This document shows positions 37,904-49,172 of a stretch of DNA of 64,000 bases, piece after piece. Made by a program: the position numbers and the translations under genes. Origin of the DNA: Dictyophora rubrovolvata. Its lineage: Eukaryota > Basidiomycota > Agaricomycetes > Phallales > Phallaceae. Each line of letters begins with the position of its first letter. Within the stretch, counting starts at the first letter, position 1. The stretch lies in assembly GCA_029959195.1 (NCBI GenBank), contig CP114121.1, positions 372,001-436,000 on the forward strand, written 5' to 3'. The notes under the pieces are model-generated. The model did not search any database and was not told where the DNA came from. It saw only the letters and a list, made by a program, of their open reading frames with translations.

Positions 37904-38181
37904 AGAGAGTAGTAGGTTATTGCAATAGGTTATCGCAGTAGTGATGGAAGTTTGAAGACGTGTAAATTTCGCAGTACTCTCAGCTGGCAACTATGACGCA
38001 ATTGCCTCGTCACACGCTCAACACACGGTATCTCGGCTCTCCGCCCGGCGCCGGCAAGATTCTCCCAAGGTTCTCCAAAGTCCAACTAAAATCTAGTTGT
38101 ATACTAAGAAGACAATAATTACAGGAGAAGTATAATGGGATCATCTTTTTCTCCGAACCAATTATACGATATTTATTGGAG
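37904..38181. other. short intergenic: inhibitor promoter / cupredoxin 3' flank
   Basis: 278 bp between two minus-strand genes. Includes a GC-rich CCGGCGCCGG palindrome (about 38045-38054) in the probable inhibitor promoter. Confidence 0.35.
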
Positions 38182-39288
38182 CTATGCCAAGGTGAAAAGG
38201 GCCAATGCGAACACGGACATCAACACAGTCGTCCTGACACTAGCCAAGTTTTGGAGAGCACCGCTGGTGGTCGGACTTGGTGATGCAGTTGAGCCACTCG
38301 AGCTTCCTGTTGAGGAGCCCGAGCCGCTGGATGATGTTGGGATAGCGGAGATTGAGGTGGAAGCAATGTCAACTCCAACGGAAGCCGGTACAGTTGCCTA
38401 AGAGAAGATAAAGTGAGCTGAGAGGGCCAGCTTTTTTTTTTTTTGATAGAAGAGATTGTACGTACGGTTACCTCATTTTGAACGGTAGTCGCGGCGGCTT
38501 CCAAGGAGGTGATAGCTGAAGGTGAGGCGGGGTTGATGATCCTACATAGGCAGTGAGTTAACGTTTACATGAAGGAAACCAAGTAAGCGTACATAACCAT
38601 TCCGGATTCACTGCAATGATCGAATGGGTTAAATTGCTAATTCAGGGTATTCAAACGCTGATGTTTCGGGCGAAAACAAAACAAATTACTTACAGGGCAA
38701 AAAAGATAGATCGCTGAAAATAAATGACATTGAATCAGCCTTAATGTTCAGACTGGGGATGATTCCAAGTAAGGACTCACGACTGGTACTATTGACCACA
38801 ACGCTGACGTTTCCTCCAGGGTTGATAAGACCTGAGTCAAATCCTCCTGATCGTTGGGTACAAGGAGCATCCGGGGTCGATTCGACGACACCATGTGCTG
38901 CTTGGGATTGGCTGTCCTCAATATCTTTTAAGCCAACTTTTCAGGACAAGATTCAACAAAGAAAAAATTTACGTAGAAACGATAAATGCCACTATGTCGC
39001 CAACTTTAACGGAGGATAAAGTGTCGGGAGTGAAAGTTATTCCATTGCCTAGACCCAAAGTAACCTTCGAAGGAGCGGTAGTACATGAGAAAAGGCGGTT
39101 AATGGACCTCTCTTAAATGCAAGACATACCGTAAAGATAGTCGAGGTGCTATTCGAAGTGCTATTCGAAGCAGCCGCAGAAACAGCATTGTTAGAAGGAG
39201 GTGGTTGTTGCGCTGGGACAACTGGACTCCAATCCTGTCCAGCAACCAAAGCGGGGAGAACAAGCGAAACGAACGAAATGAATTTCAT
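38182..39288 (-). CDS. GPI-anchored serine-rich cupredoxin-like protein
   Basis: Secreted, wall- or membrane-anchored copper protein. The signal peptide MKFISFVSLVLPALVAGQ is followed by a Pro/Ser-rich linker. The plastocyanin-like domain is rebuilt over five exons: VTLGLGNGITFTPDTLSSVK, VGDIVAFI, SQAAHGVVES, DAPCTQRSGGFDSGLINPGG, SPIYLFCPQFNPFDHCSESG and MVM. Type 1 copper ligands His (AAHG), Cys (LFCP), His (FDHC) and Met (SGMVM) are all in place. A Ser/Thr/Gly-rich stalk follows, then a hydrophobic end, TTVLMSVFALALFTLA, at the stop 38182-38184, a GPI signal. Such proteins are, from family knowledge, abundant in mushroom secretomes, often fruit-body or host-induced. One splice junction near 39010 is approximate. 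Confidence 0.88.
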
Positions 39289-40947
39289 ATTCAGCTGAAG
39301 GGAAAAGGTGTTCTACAGGGAAAAGACTGGCACACAGTGGATGTCAGGTGAAAAAAAAAAAACTCTAACAACACATATCGCATGTGGCTTTTTATCTAGT
39401 TCTGCCCCCCCCATTGATCCATTCAACTACGACGTGCTGCGGTTGAATCACATTTCTCTGGTGTGGTTCTAAGTGGAGTCAAAAAAGAGAAACCTTTTTG
39501 CCATCGTGATTGCCGAGGTTGTCATAAAGGAAAAAATAGCAAGGTTCCTTTCGAATCACTTGCTGCGAGATGCTATTCACAGGTAAGTGCATTATATATG
39601 CACCATATATGATCGTGATGTCTAACGCTATTAGTCGCTCTATCGTCTGAAAGATCATGCCGGATGTTTCTGGTGCGTAAGGGCAGGGAAAGATGTATGT
39701 ATATACATCTTGGTTTGATAATGGCGAGACCTCCCCGTCCCCAGGCTGCGCATCACTCAGTAGAGACGGGGGGACTGAAAAATTTTTTTAACCATAAAAA
39801 CTATAGAATATTACACAAATAATATTCTTTCTCTCCATCTCTGGGAAATATTGATATTCCTTAAGGGAACACCACCACGGGAATCTTCATAGAGTAAAAA
39901 TACAGCCGACAAGCACGTATCAGTGTATGTGTCTATTCTAATTGTATTCCGCAGTCCTTGTCATAATAAGTACATATGTGCACTGGCAGCTCCCCCGAGA
40001 CGGCGGCAGAGCCAGCCAGAATTCGAGGATTATTTTGGATCGACTTTGACTAGATTAGCATACCCGTCCCCTCATTACTCGCGGTAAACATATCGTCATC
40101 GGCAGGGTGTCATTATACACTTAGAGGAATGCCCTAGCCCAAAAAAATTTACCAAACCCAGTTAATTTTAGGATCAGTTACAATAACAATAGATCATTGA
40201 AGCTGCTTGAGGGGGGTCTGGGCTGTCAATTCGAATCGTCATTAAACGCCTTGAGAGACTTCCCGTGGGCCAAGGGGGGGGGAGAAGTTGCAAAGCCAAA
40301 CAAGTAATGTATGACGTGCTTCCTCGATCTGTCAAATGTCGAACCGTTAGGGCCCCAGTTAGAAGGGTCTACCGTATCTGGTGCCACTAATAATAGGGCT
40401 ACGTGACATATGCTCGAGTGCTCCTGGAACGCCAGAAATAGAGTTTCCAAGGTGTGCGTAGTATTTTTTTTGCAGCGAGAAAGTATTGCTGCACCTCAAG
40501 CACTGTAGGATCTTGAGGTCCATTTATTTAAGCGCTGGCTCGCCAGCTCCAAAAGAGATCCTTTGCAAGGCGCGGCAAGTATTCAATTGCATGACGGAAA
40601 ACAGTGTTTCGCGTTGCCATTAAGAATATGTAGCGGTGGTTCGTAACATGCGCTAAGTTCTTTTCAATTCAGTCGACAAGGACTCGGAGCAACTGGCGCT
40701 AAAAGAAAAGAGATTCCAAGCTGTACAAATTGTTAGCTTTTGCTGCACATGAAAAAAGGAGAGAAAATCGTAAACTCGAAGAATAATATGCAGAGACCGC
40801 TAGACACTGCCACAGAGGTTTGCAGTTGACCAGAGTTGCATTATGACGATGAATAAGCCAGATTATGTAAGTGGTGATGATTGAGTCTATTTTTGCGCCC
40901 TGAGCTAAATTTTACTTTTAAATCATGCACACACTGTTTATCAAAGT
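39289..40947. other. 1.66-kb region without a supported gene
   Basis: Contains a near-palindrome AGATGTATGTATATACATCT (about 39689-39708), a hairpin followed by a T run at 39731-39789, and a G9 run near 40266. A minus open frame at 40226-40450 has no similarity. Presumably the promoters of the divergent cupredoxin and PL14 genes plus decayed sequence. Confidence 0.4.
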
Positions 40948-42240
40948 ATGCGTCTTTCTTTCTTGTCCACGGTCCTTTTGACATGCGGAGGTCTCGGTGT
41001 TTCTGGCTCCCTTGTATCGCCAGAAGACATCGCCTCGTCTCTGTCGCTGACAGTCTCTACATCTCTGTCATTTCCCACAGCCACACTTTCGCCCTCCGAT
41101 GCGGACGACTTTCTCGTCGAGAATTGGAGTCTGAACAAGAATAAAATCCAAAATCAGCCCTCAGATATTGCGTTCGTGTCCGACCCATTTCCCACTTCAT
41201 CAGTCAATCCAGTCTTGTCCCCCTCGTCGCCTGCGCCTGTCTTGCAGGTAACATATCCGCAAGGTTCTTTTGAAGATAGCAATGGCGGTGTTCAGTTTTA
41301 TAGTCTGTTCAATGGCTCGCTTGCATCTCCACAAACCATGCTTCTATCTTATGAACTTGCCTTTGGAGAGAACTTTCAGTGGGTAAAAGGTGGCAAGCTA
41401 CCTGGTTTAAGAGGAGGAAAAGACACAAATGGCTGCGAGGGAGGAAGTCTGCCTAACGGCACGGATTGCTGGAGCGCCAGGCTCATGTGGAGGACGTTAG
41501 GTGAAGCTGAGAGTAAGTTTAATGTTTATGGTTCACGAATCAACATCATCAATTCGCAACTTGCAGTATACACGTACATCCCAACAACCGACCGTCTCTG
41601 TAATGATGCTGAAGTAATTTGTAATTCGGATTTTGGCACGTCCTTGAACCGAGGGGCCGTTTCATTTCAATCCGGAACGTATGTCACGACCCCTTTGCGC
41701 GAATGAATCGTCCTTTTTTTTTTTACTTAGTTCATGTAACAGATGGATGCAGGTGACACTTTTAGTCCAGCTGAATAGCCGCGGTAATCTTGCCAATGGG
41801 AACATAGCACTTTAGTAAGCTTTACCTTTCATTTAGATCTTACCCGGCATTGATGCCGTTTTGGGGGGACTCTTGTAGTTTCAACGGTGGTCTCATAACT
41901 AATCAAACGAATCTTCAAATCAGGTCTAGCACCGACCTGACTGCTGGAGGTCTATTCTTCTCGTAAGTAACAACTTTTTATTTCAATCGCGACAAGCGAG
42001 GCTTTTTTTCTTGACTCCCTTTTGTTTAGAACTTTTTTCGGCGGAAATGACCCGTCTTGGGCAACACCCGCAACACAGAATACATTTTTTAGACATTTTC
42101 GTTTATGGGCCTCGGGAAATCCTTCGAATCTCGTCGGTATACCTGTATCATCGACGACGCAAAAACACCCGACCAGTGCAAAGGTCTTAATAACCTTCAC
42201 AGCTCTCATCGCATTCGTTTCGAATATCATGTCATCATAG
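40948..42240 (+). CDS. polysaccharide lyase family 14 protein, GPI-anchored
   Basis: Secreted lyase-like protein of the PL14 (alginate/glucuronate lyase) beta-jelly-roll family. The signal peptide is MRLSFLSTVLLTCGGLGVSG. Core: VLQVTYPQGSFEDSNGGVQF, YELAFGENFQWVKGGKLPGL, RGGKDTNGCEGG, DCWSARLMWRTLGEAE, then across introns YTYIPTTDRLC, GTWMQVTLLVQLNSRGNLAN, GNIALYFNGG and GGLFFSTFFGGNDPSWA. The WVKGGKLPG / ARLMWR / TFFGG pattern is the family signature. The C-terminus has a Ser/Thr stalk and a hydrophobic tail, VLITFTALIAFVSNIM, suggesting a GPI anchor. Stop at 42238-42240. Five exons. Substrate in fungi unknown; often glucuronan-type. Confidence 0.88.
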
Positions 42241-43028
42241 CCAAGGCTTGATCAAGGCTTAATTTAGGTCAAGCTGTTTCTGCATTATTTAGGATAACTA
42301 GAAAATGGGACTATAACAATTCATACAGATATTTAATTTCCTGCTCAGTCGCATATTGTATCATGCATAATCACAATGCGAGTCAAGTTGGGTTCGGTAA
42401 TTATTGTGTTTCAGCGGTGGTTGAGACTCTGGAGGTGCATGTGGTATGATGCCAATCGTCTCCGTGGACTCTCAGGTTTTCTTAGATTACCTCCGTAGTC
42501 AGAACATCGTGTACGGTTTTATTATGTACACCAAATCGCTGCTCGTTCGGCTCTTACGTCTGGATACCAAAGCTCGAGTCCACCAAGTGATGGCCACGTT
42601 TGCACTTGGAGAATGAAATCAGCTGACGCATATTTTCACGTACAACCGACTTCTCATGCCCGCGATAGGAGATTTCAGACCTCATACTGCGTCGGCTAGG
42701 AATTGTGATGGTGCGCTGTGACTTGACTTTAAGAGTTCCTCCATCGCATGTTGAACAGTGCCCTATTTGTGAATGGTGCGGGAATATTAGCTAGAGGCTG
42801 TAACTGTCACAATTGACGCCACTCATGCATTCATCATCATCCCGTACAGATCCCTATACGAACCGAGAAGTACTATTAGTAAAGAAGCCATCGTCGCATA
42901 ATGTCCACGTGGCCATGTAGCGTGTAGACAGAGTCATTCCGCCACAGATGTTGATGACGTAATCTTGCTTATTTTTTTTTAAAAAAAAAAGTTCCCATGA
43001 TCTCTAACCATCGTCTGTTCTGAGTCAG
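42241..43028. other. gene-free gap with A/T palindrome
   Basis: About 790 bp. No supported gene. Ends with a T9A9 palindrome at about 42972-42990, just upstream of the transporter gene. Confidence 0.4.
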
Positions 43029-44577
43029 AGCTTCAGACTTGGAGGGCCTAGTTACAGCTGCTCTCAACTTATCATATATCAATCCTCTGCATTCAAGCTG
43101 AAGCCACTGCGTCATACACCGAGTCGAAAGACATGGCGGGAGGTTGTCCAGTACGCTCGTTAATTATATTCCTCCAGGCTAACACTGCTGACTTTACGCT
43201 GCTCATTCAGGAGCTTCTCCCCGGCATGGTATGCGCTCATCATGGGCACTGGAGGAATTGGTTCTCTTTTTCACGACTATCCTTACGGCAATAATTCACG
43301 AATAATGAATGGATTCTCACTCGCATTCTTCTTCATCAACTTGCTCTTGTTCCTCGTCTTTTTGTCCATCTCCATTTGCTCGGCCGTTATGTATCCGTAC
43401 TCTTTGACCAAGTTATTTAACCACCCTATATACAGCCTCTATGTCAGCTGCTTTCCCATGGGCGCCGTCACCGTTATTACTGTTGCGCTGACTACCGTCC
43501 ATGAGTACTGGGGATTTGGCGGTGTCCCGTTCGTATACGTCTTGTGGGGTTTCTGGTGGTTGGATGGCATTCTTTCCTTTTTGTGCACCTTTGGCCTTGT
43601 CTTTTTAATGTAGTATTGCCTTCTTCATCATAATTTTTTCTTTTGATACTGACATATAATAATTACATTACAGGGTAACCCGCCATCGTCACACTCTTTC
43701 GACCTTCTCCCCACTTTGGCTCCTACCTGTCGTTACACTCATCGTGTGTTCCTCCACGGGCCAACTCATTGCTGCACGACTCATGCAAACATCCGTCTCC
43801 CATGCTTTGCTTACCATGGGTGTATCCATCGTAATGCTTTTCATAGGTCTTTCTCTTGCCCTGATGTTGATGTCCATTTACATCTCCCGCATCATCATCG
43901 AAGGATTCCCCAATATTGACTTCGTCATGTCTTCTTTTATACCCCTTGGTCCTTGCGGCCAGGGTGCGTACTCTTTTCTCATCGCTGGGCAAAACTTTCA
44001 AAATGCTCTACCGCGGGGAGGTAACCTTCTGGGCCAAAGTTCGACTGGCCAAATGCTCAATGTCGTGTGCCTTGCTGCCGCTTTTTTGATATGGTGCATT
44101 GGCATATGGTGGCTCGTCATGGCTCTTGTCGCGATTGCCCATGCCCGCTTAAAGGGAAACCGTATTCCTTTCAAGCTCACTTTTTGGGGTCTTGTTTTCC
44201 CTAATGTACGCGTTCATTATTCATCTCTCCTCGTTTCTTTTCTCTCATATGCGCGATGACGTTAGGCTGTCCAAGCTATTGGTACCATTCAATTGTCCGT
44301 GGTTCTGGACGCGCGGTTCTTTCGGGTACTTGGTGCCGTGTACGGCGCAGCTGTTATAACATTATGGTTCGCATTAGCTATTCCTACCTTAAAACAGGTT
44401 TTAGATGGAAGAATTTTCCAAGCATCGTTCTTAGAAGAAGACCCGCGAGAAATGGCCAATGACATGGTGGATGTGAGTGGAGGAGAGAGGGAATACAATG
44501 GTTTTGGTGCAGATGATAATGGTCCAAGTGCGAGCGCCACGTTAAACGGAGATGATTACAATGTGAAACGAGGCTGA
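43029..44577 (+). CDS. SSU1: SSU1/TDT-family transporter (sulfite or C4-dicarboxylate), start unresolved
   Basis: Ten-helix plasma-membrane transporter of the tellurite-resistance/dicarboxylate (TDT) family, most like the fungal sulfite pump SSU1. The exon ending at 43150 reads SRKTWREVVQ and joins across a 60-nt intron (43151-43210) to SFSPAWYALIMGTGGIGSLF, the TM1 signature. Later helices include NHPIYSLYVSCFPMGAVTVI, VHEYWGFGG, SSFIPLGPCGQGAYSFLIAG and GIWWLVMALVAIAH. After a further intron come NAVQAIGTIQLSVVLDARFF and an acidic tail to the stop 44575-44577. No in-frame ATG lies in the 43029-43150 exon, so the true start is on an undetected upstream exon. Two downstream introns are clear (43612-43674 and about 44204-44265). 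Confidence 0.83.
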
Positions 44578-44808
44578 ATTAGTTGGTGTACGCATCACTC
44601 AAACTGTGTTTCATTGGGAACAGTAGATAAGGCCTTGTGGGGCACGTGCCGCGCATTTGTGCCTAATTTCCTCAACGAGGACTGAATATGAATATTTGAA
44701 TATTGAATTCCAAATGTACATAGTACTAGCAAGTGCGGAGCCGGAACACTGAGCTTGGTGGGCCATGAGAATTTTGCGAGTACATTATCCTATAATTCCT
44801 CTTTCTAG

Positions 44809-44837
44809 CAAGAGACAATCCAAAAACTCGGCGGATC
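44809..44837 (+). repeat. short dispersed repeat, copy 1
   Basis: AAGAGACAATCCAAAAACTC and then GGCGG; matches 45632-45660 with only a few differences. Confidence 0.6.
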
Positions 44838-45631
44838 GCGTGGCGTAACATATCGACATCAATCCCAATGGACGAGAATGTTCAACGAGTCCAAAGTGTT
44901 CATGTTCAGATGTCTTTGTGCCTGCGGGTCAGTGAGGAGACTAATTCAAAGTGCTTTCACATCCCTGAACAGTGAAACGTATTCCAAATAGTATTGCGAC
45001 ATTATTTATATAACATCATGATAAACTTGGGCATAATTAAATCCACCACTCCGGATCGTTCTCGGTTTCGAGCACCTTTCTTTGAGTTTGGCATACTTTT
45101 CTGTGGGAAGACGATGAAAAGGTGGGTTCTGCTCATTCGTCGTAAGGACGAGGCATGTGGTGTGTTTTACCCTTGATGATAGGCAAAGAACGGAATCCGG
45201 CGTGCTTTCAAATCCCGAGACCCGCCCTTTTTAGGAGAAGCCGATGAGCACTGATCCTCGTAAGGCTTTCAATATCGTACTCGGACTCGGGAAGTGGTTC
45301 AGTAGGTGCGCAACCGTTTTCGACACCCCATTCGTACAGCCAATCGACGTTCATAACGTAGCCATATGTTGGTATCGGAGTCGCCGGCTAACAGTCAAAT
45401 TAATATTGCGTCGTCGGCGACGACGCATTAGTTAAGTCTTAGTAAAATATTATAAATCCCGGTAGTTAGTTTTTACCTTTTTCATATTTATAATTTTGTA
45501 TATAAAGCTCTATATTTCGAGCACTAAATAACAAGTTCTATCTAAACCATAACCGCTAGTTGCGACACCATAAAACATTAATTTGGCAGTTGGTCGCATT
45601 CGGCTAAACGGGTTGTAGTCAGTCCACAGGC

Positions 45632-45660
45632 AAAGAGACAATCCAAACACTCGGCGAACT
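45632..45660 (+). repeat. short dispersed repeat, copy 2
   Basis: AAGAGACAATCCAAACACTC and then GGCGA; matches 44809-44837. Confidence 0.6.
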
Positions 45661-45993
45661 CCGCTACAGCTATATAACCCCGATTCGTAATCAGACTTTC
45701 TCTTTTTTTCCTCGCGCCAGGACCTTATCCCTCTCTCGTCCACACATTCCATTTCTACGATCAGAGAGGCATTTTTCCTTCTTTGGCGTAGAAGAAACCA
45801 AATGACTTCGCCTTCGCTAGCAACACTACTGCATCCAGAATTTCGATTCTAGGAGCGATGATGGATTTCTAGATAGTAGTGAAAGTCACAGCCGTGTTGC
45901 AGTTGACGCCTTTTCGTTCTGCGCAACGACGTAGGTAGTCTTGTATTATATGTATATAATAATATTGTTCAAAATATTTAAAACTACTTCTAA

Positions 45994-47732
45994 CTACATC
46001 ACCCACTCTCTCCACCTCTTAACTTCCTCTCTCCGTCTCTCTACAATCTCCGCAACTTCAGGGCCCCATACAACAGCAGGATCAAGTTCACCTCCCAGAT
46101 ACCTTTTCCAATGTTTTTCAGCATCCTTGAATTCCATAACAACGCAATTCGTCAAGCTGAGCGGCTCTTTGAGGTCCCAGCGGGTTAACGTGGAGCGGGC
46201 AGGTACATCGTGAGGTGGTATAATTGAGCGGCCTCCTCTATGTAAATCTTCGTATATCATCCAGACGTCGTCCTCGTCTAGAGGTAATTTTCTAAATAAA
46301 AAAAGATGAATGGTTTTTCCAGAGTGCATGTGATTGCCAAAGAACGTACGTCTGCAGACCGTTGTTGCCCGCAAGTTTTGCTTCATTCGCAGTCAAATCT
46401 CGCATGAGTCTATCATACGTTTTGTACCGGTTTTTTACCGGCAGAGGATTAAGAATTAGTTTTCCAGCCAAATCAGTCAAGATATAGGTTGCGATATTCA
46501 AGCCGAAAATGGCGGGTAAAGGTCCTTATAACGTATAACGATAAACGGAAAACAGGTGAAAAAGGAAGGGTCGTAGCATACCAATGACGGGTAAAATCCG
46601 CACCCGGAAATCATCAAAAACATTCAGTTCGTTGACTTTTCCTTTCTGGAACTCTTCGTCTGGTAATGGAAGCAATTTGACGTCGCTGGGTGTTTCGGTT
46701 GAGTAGACAACTGGTATGCCTGATGTTACTCCTTGCAGTCTCAGTCTGCGACGTACGGAACGTGCTAATGGGTCGTATACGGTATATGATATGTCGCTGC
46801 TTGTGTAACAGAATATGAGAATGATTAAAACGAATTTTTTTTTTTCCGAGTGAATTTCTCACCTTATCTGAATCCGGGTTGGGTCGCATTTTGCACCTGC
46901 GCCCATGGCGGAAAAGACCTGCAACCTGCGTCAAGGTCCGCGTTCTTGATCAAGACCATTCATTCAACACACTTTAATTTTATTGTCGTGACAATACTTG
47001 AGTAAATCCGCCTTGGTCGAGATATTATCAATAGCATCTGCTCAAGAAGCCGCACTCATTCCGGATCAATAAAAGAGGCGAAAGAGAAAACAACTGACCA
47101 ACAACCCAATCTGCACCTTCTAACAGCTTTTCACCGCCCTCATCCTTCCTCCAAATCTCGACTCTAGCATCAACTTCAACCCACTTTGCAAATTCGGCAA
47201 TGACCCGTTTCACACAATCCACCTTTGGCGTGCCAACATCCGCCAGAACAGCCGTAGCATGTCGATTCAGCGAAGAAAGGGTCACATAGTCGAAATCGAT
47301 TAATCTAATCTTGGACACGCCCGAACGTGCAAGCATCATTGCAGCGTATGAACCGACACCACCGCACCCAACAACAACTACCTGACTCCTCCGTATACGG
47401 TCCATAGAGTCGTCTCCAAAGAAGGCATAATTCCGAGCAAGCTGTTCTCTAATCAGCTCTTCACTGTAATCATTGATAATGCGAGAAGGCAAACTCGACG
47501 ACGACGTCGAGGAAGTAATGTTTATTTGTTCCCATGACTCGTCTGGACTTGGGATCGGCCGCGAAGGAATGCCTTTTGCGAGAGAGCGTCTGAGTTCCTG
47601 GTCGAGTTGTCTGCGTTTGCGAAGTCTTCTGTAGGAGTCGTATACGCGTACTGCTGTTAGTGTTGCAACGGATGCTGATACAGCCACGCCGATGAATTTC
47701 CAGCGATCATTATACCAGCGGTGACTGTCCAT
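45994..47732 (-). CDS. TCD1: tRNA threonylcarbamoyladenosine dehydratase (ThiF/E1-like)
   Basis: ATP-dependent enzyme that cyclises t6A37 to ct6A in tRNAs reading ANN codons; in yeast it is anchored at the mitochondrial outer membrane. Chosen start 47732, MDSHRWYNDRWKFIGVAVSA, leads straight into a single helix (VAVSASVATLTAVRVY), as in fungal relatives. The frame is open upstream to an ATG at 47894, so a longer form is possible. The E1-like domain has VVVVGCGGVGSYAAMMLARS (ATP site), LIDFDYVTLSSLNRHATAV (Arg/Asn-Arg), GTPKVDCVKR, then across introns NISTKADLL, VFSAMGAGAKCDPTRI, GIPVVYSTETP and GPLPAIFGLNIATYI. The C-terminal extension ends VKRWREWVM at the stop 45994-45996. Confidence 0.92.
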
Positions 47733-48081
47733 AAGCCAGAGCCCATTGCCAGTGGGGCCCGTGCACGAAATCAATTTGGATAACCGTGCCGGTGCCGGTG
47801 TGCCGCGATTTACAAACCATATTTTGGATGATATTGAGGTGCAACTTGTGATATGCAGTACATATGGTAAATATCTATCTATGCTCGAGTCCAAGGTTGA
47901 AGCTTGAAGCTTGAAGGCTATGATCTATTCGGCGTGGCAACTCTGGGCGTTACTGTTCAAGGCGATGGAGATACATTATAGGAACTTGAACAGTACTACT
48001 ACGTACATATAAGTTCGCCGCATTCTCCTTTCCTTGCACTTATCTCGCTTACGCACTGGCAGAACCCTAAACGGCCTTAAA

Positions 48082-48290
48082 CCCTCCCACCAACTCATCC
48101 TTTCGCCGAAGACAGTTGGGAGGAGATTATCGTTTTTGAACAACCTCATGCGGGCTCGAACCTTCGATCCGGATTAATGATAGCACACACTAAGTCATTC
48201 GTTCGGCTCGATGGTGCAAACCCGAACGATGGCTGTTCAGTGTTGAATCAAAGCCTATACCGTCTTTTCCACCGGGTACTGAGTACTCAA
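48082..48290 (+). repeat. diverged duplicated unit, copy 1
   Basis: Includes CATCCTTTCGCCGAAG (near 48096), GGGAGGAGATTAT..TTTGAAC..GATCCGGATT (48118-48175), TCGTTCGGCTCGATGG and CTGTTCAGTGTTGAATCAAA. These blocks recur in order, diverged, at 48537-48940. Confidence 0.6.
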
Positions 48291-48536
48291 AATATAGCAT
48301 ATAACCCTAATACATGTAGTGCCGTTTGTGACAGTGGGAAGCCGATCGCGATGGAGGTGAATTTAAACCCTCTAAAGGCCGAAACCATCGCATTCTCCTC
48401 CTTTCCTTCCTGTACCCATCTCACCATTCCAATAAAGCTCTTATGTCCAAGCGATATGCATCACGTATATGAATCTAAAATCTCTCGCAAAGAGACCCAA
48501 AATTGAACACACAGAACCTATCATGTCAGATCCCCA

Positions 48537-48940
48537 CCCTCCCGCCAATTCATCCTTTCGCCGAAGTACGTAGATGGCCGCTTTTCTCCGCCGTCTACTA
48601 CTGATCATTTTGATTGTCCCCCCTCTGCACAGGTGGTTAATCGGGGCATACATAGGCCCATAAACTCGACTATACAAACATTACCTCAGCGCGGTCCGGT
48701 ACATTATCCACGATCATTGTGAATATCCAACCTATTCGGTAATTTACAAGGCGTTGGACAAAGTCCGGGAATGATCATTGGCCGGTTAGGAGGAGATCAT
48801 ATTTGAACAGCCTCGTGTAAATCGTCAATCCGGATTTTTCGTTTGTTCGACTCAATGGAGCAAACCCGACAAAAGAGAAACGATGCCGCTGTTCAGTGTT
48901 GAATCAAAACCTATGCAGCCTTAGCCTTTTCCACTTGGAA
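48537..48940 (+). repeat. diverged duplicated unit, copy 2
   Basis: Carries CATCCTTTCGCCGAAG (near 48551), AGGAGGAGATCAT..TTTGAAC..AATCCGGATT (48788-48836), TCGTTCGACTCAATGG-like sequence and CTGTTCAGTGTTGAATCAAA. The spacing differs from copy 1 by an insertion of about 200 bp. Confidence 0.6.
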
Positions 48941-49172
48941 GTGTCGGATGTTGGTTCCTCAAATTTCCCATCCCAACGTGCTCAAAAATGTAGTCAGGAC
49001 CGCAGGCAAGGCACTTAGGTGAAGGCTGATGGCTGACCATATACAGCTTCGTCGGGCCATACTTCACACCTCAGACCAACGCACTCGCTAGTGCTACCGA
49101 CATAGATTATATGGATAGGAAATCGAATCACCCGGACATTTCAAGACAGTCTCAAACCAGTCTGCTTTAGTG

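Larger units (their letters stand above)
44578..45993. other. 1.4-kb intergenic with degenerate repeats
   Basis: No supported gene. Holds two copies of a roughly 29-bp sequence (44809-44837 and 45632-45660) and a looser pair around GTGCTTTCA-ATCCC (about 44950 and 45201). It separates the 3' ends of the transporter and TCD1. Confidence 0.45.
47733..49172. other. 1.4-kb repeat-rich intergenic
   Basis: No supported gene. Contains diverged internal duplications listed separately. A T-arm-like GGTTCGAGCCC lies on the minus strand at about 48149-48162, but no complete tRNA fold could be drawn. Confidence 0.5.

Noticed and set aside
40226-40450. Minus frame of 74 codons between cupredoxin and PL14 genes
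   Set aside because: No similarity, no signal peptide and no introns; probably chance.
48130-48200. Possible tRNA gene on the minus strand
   Set aside because: Only the T-arm motif is present; acceptor, D and anticodon stems could not be formed.
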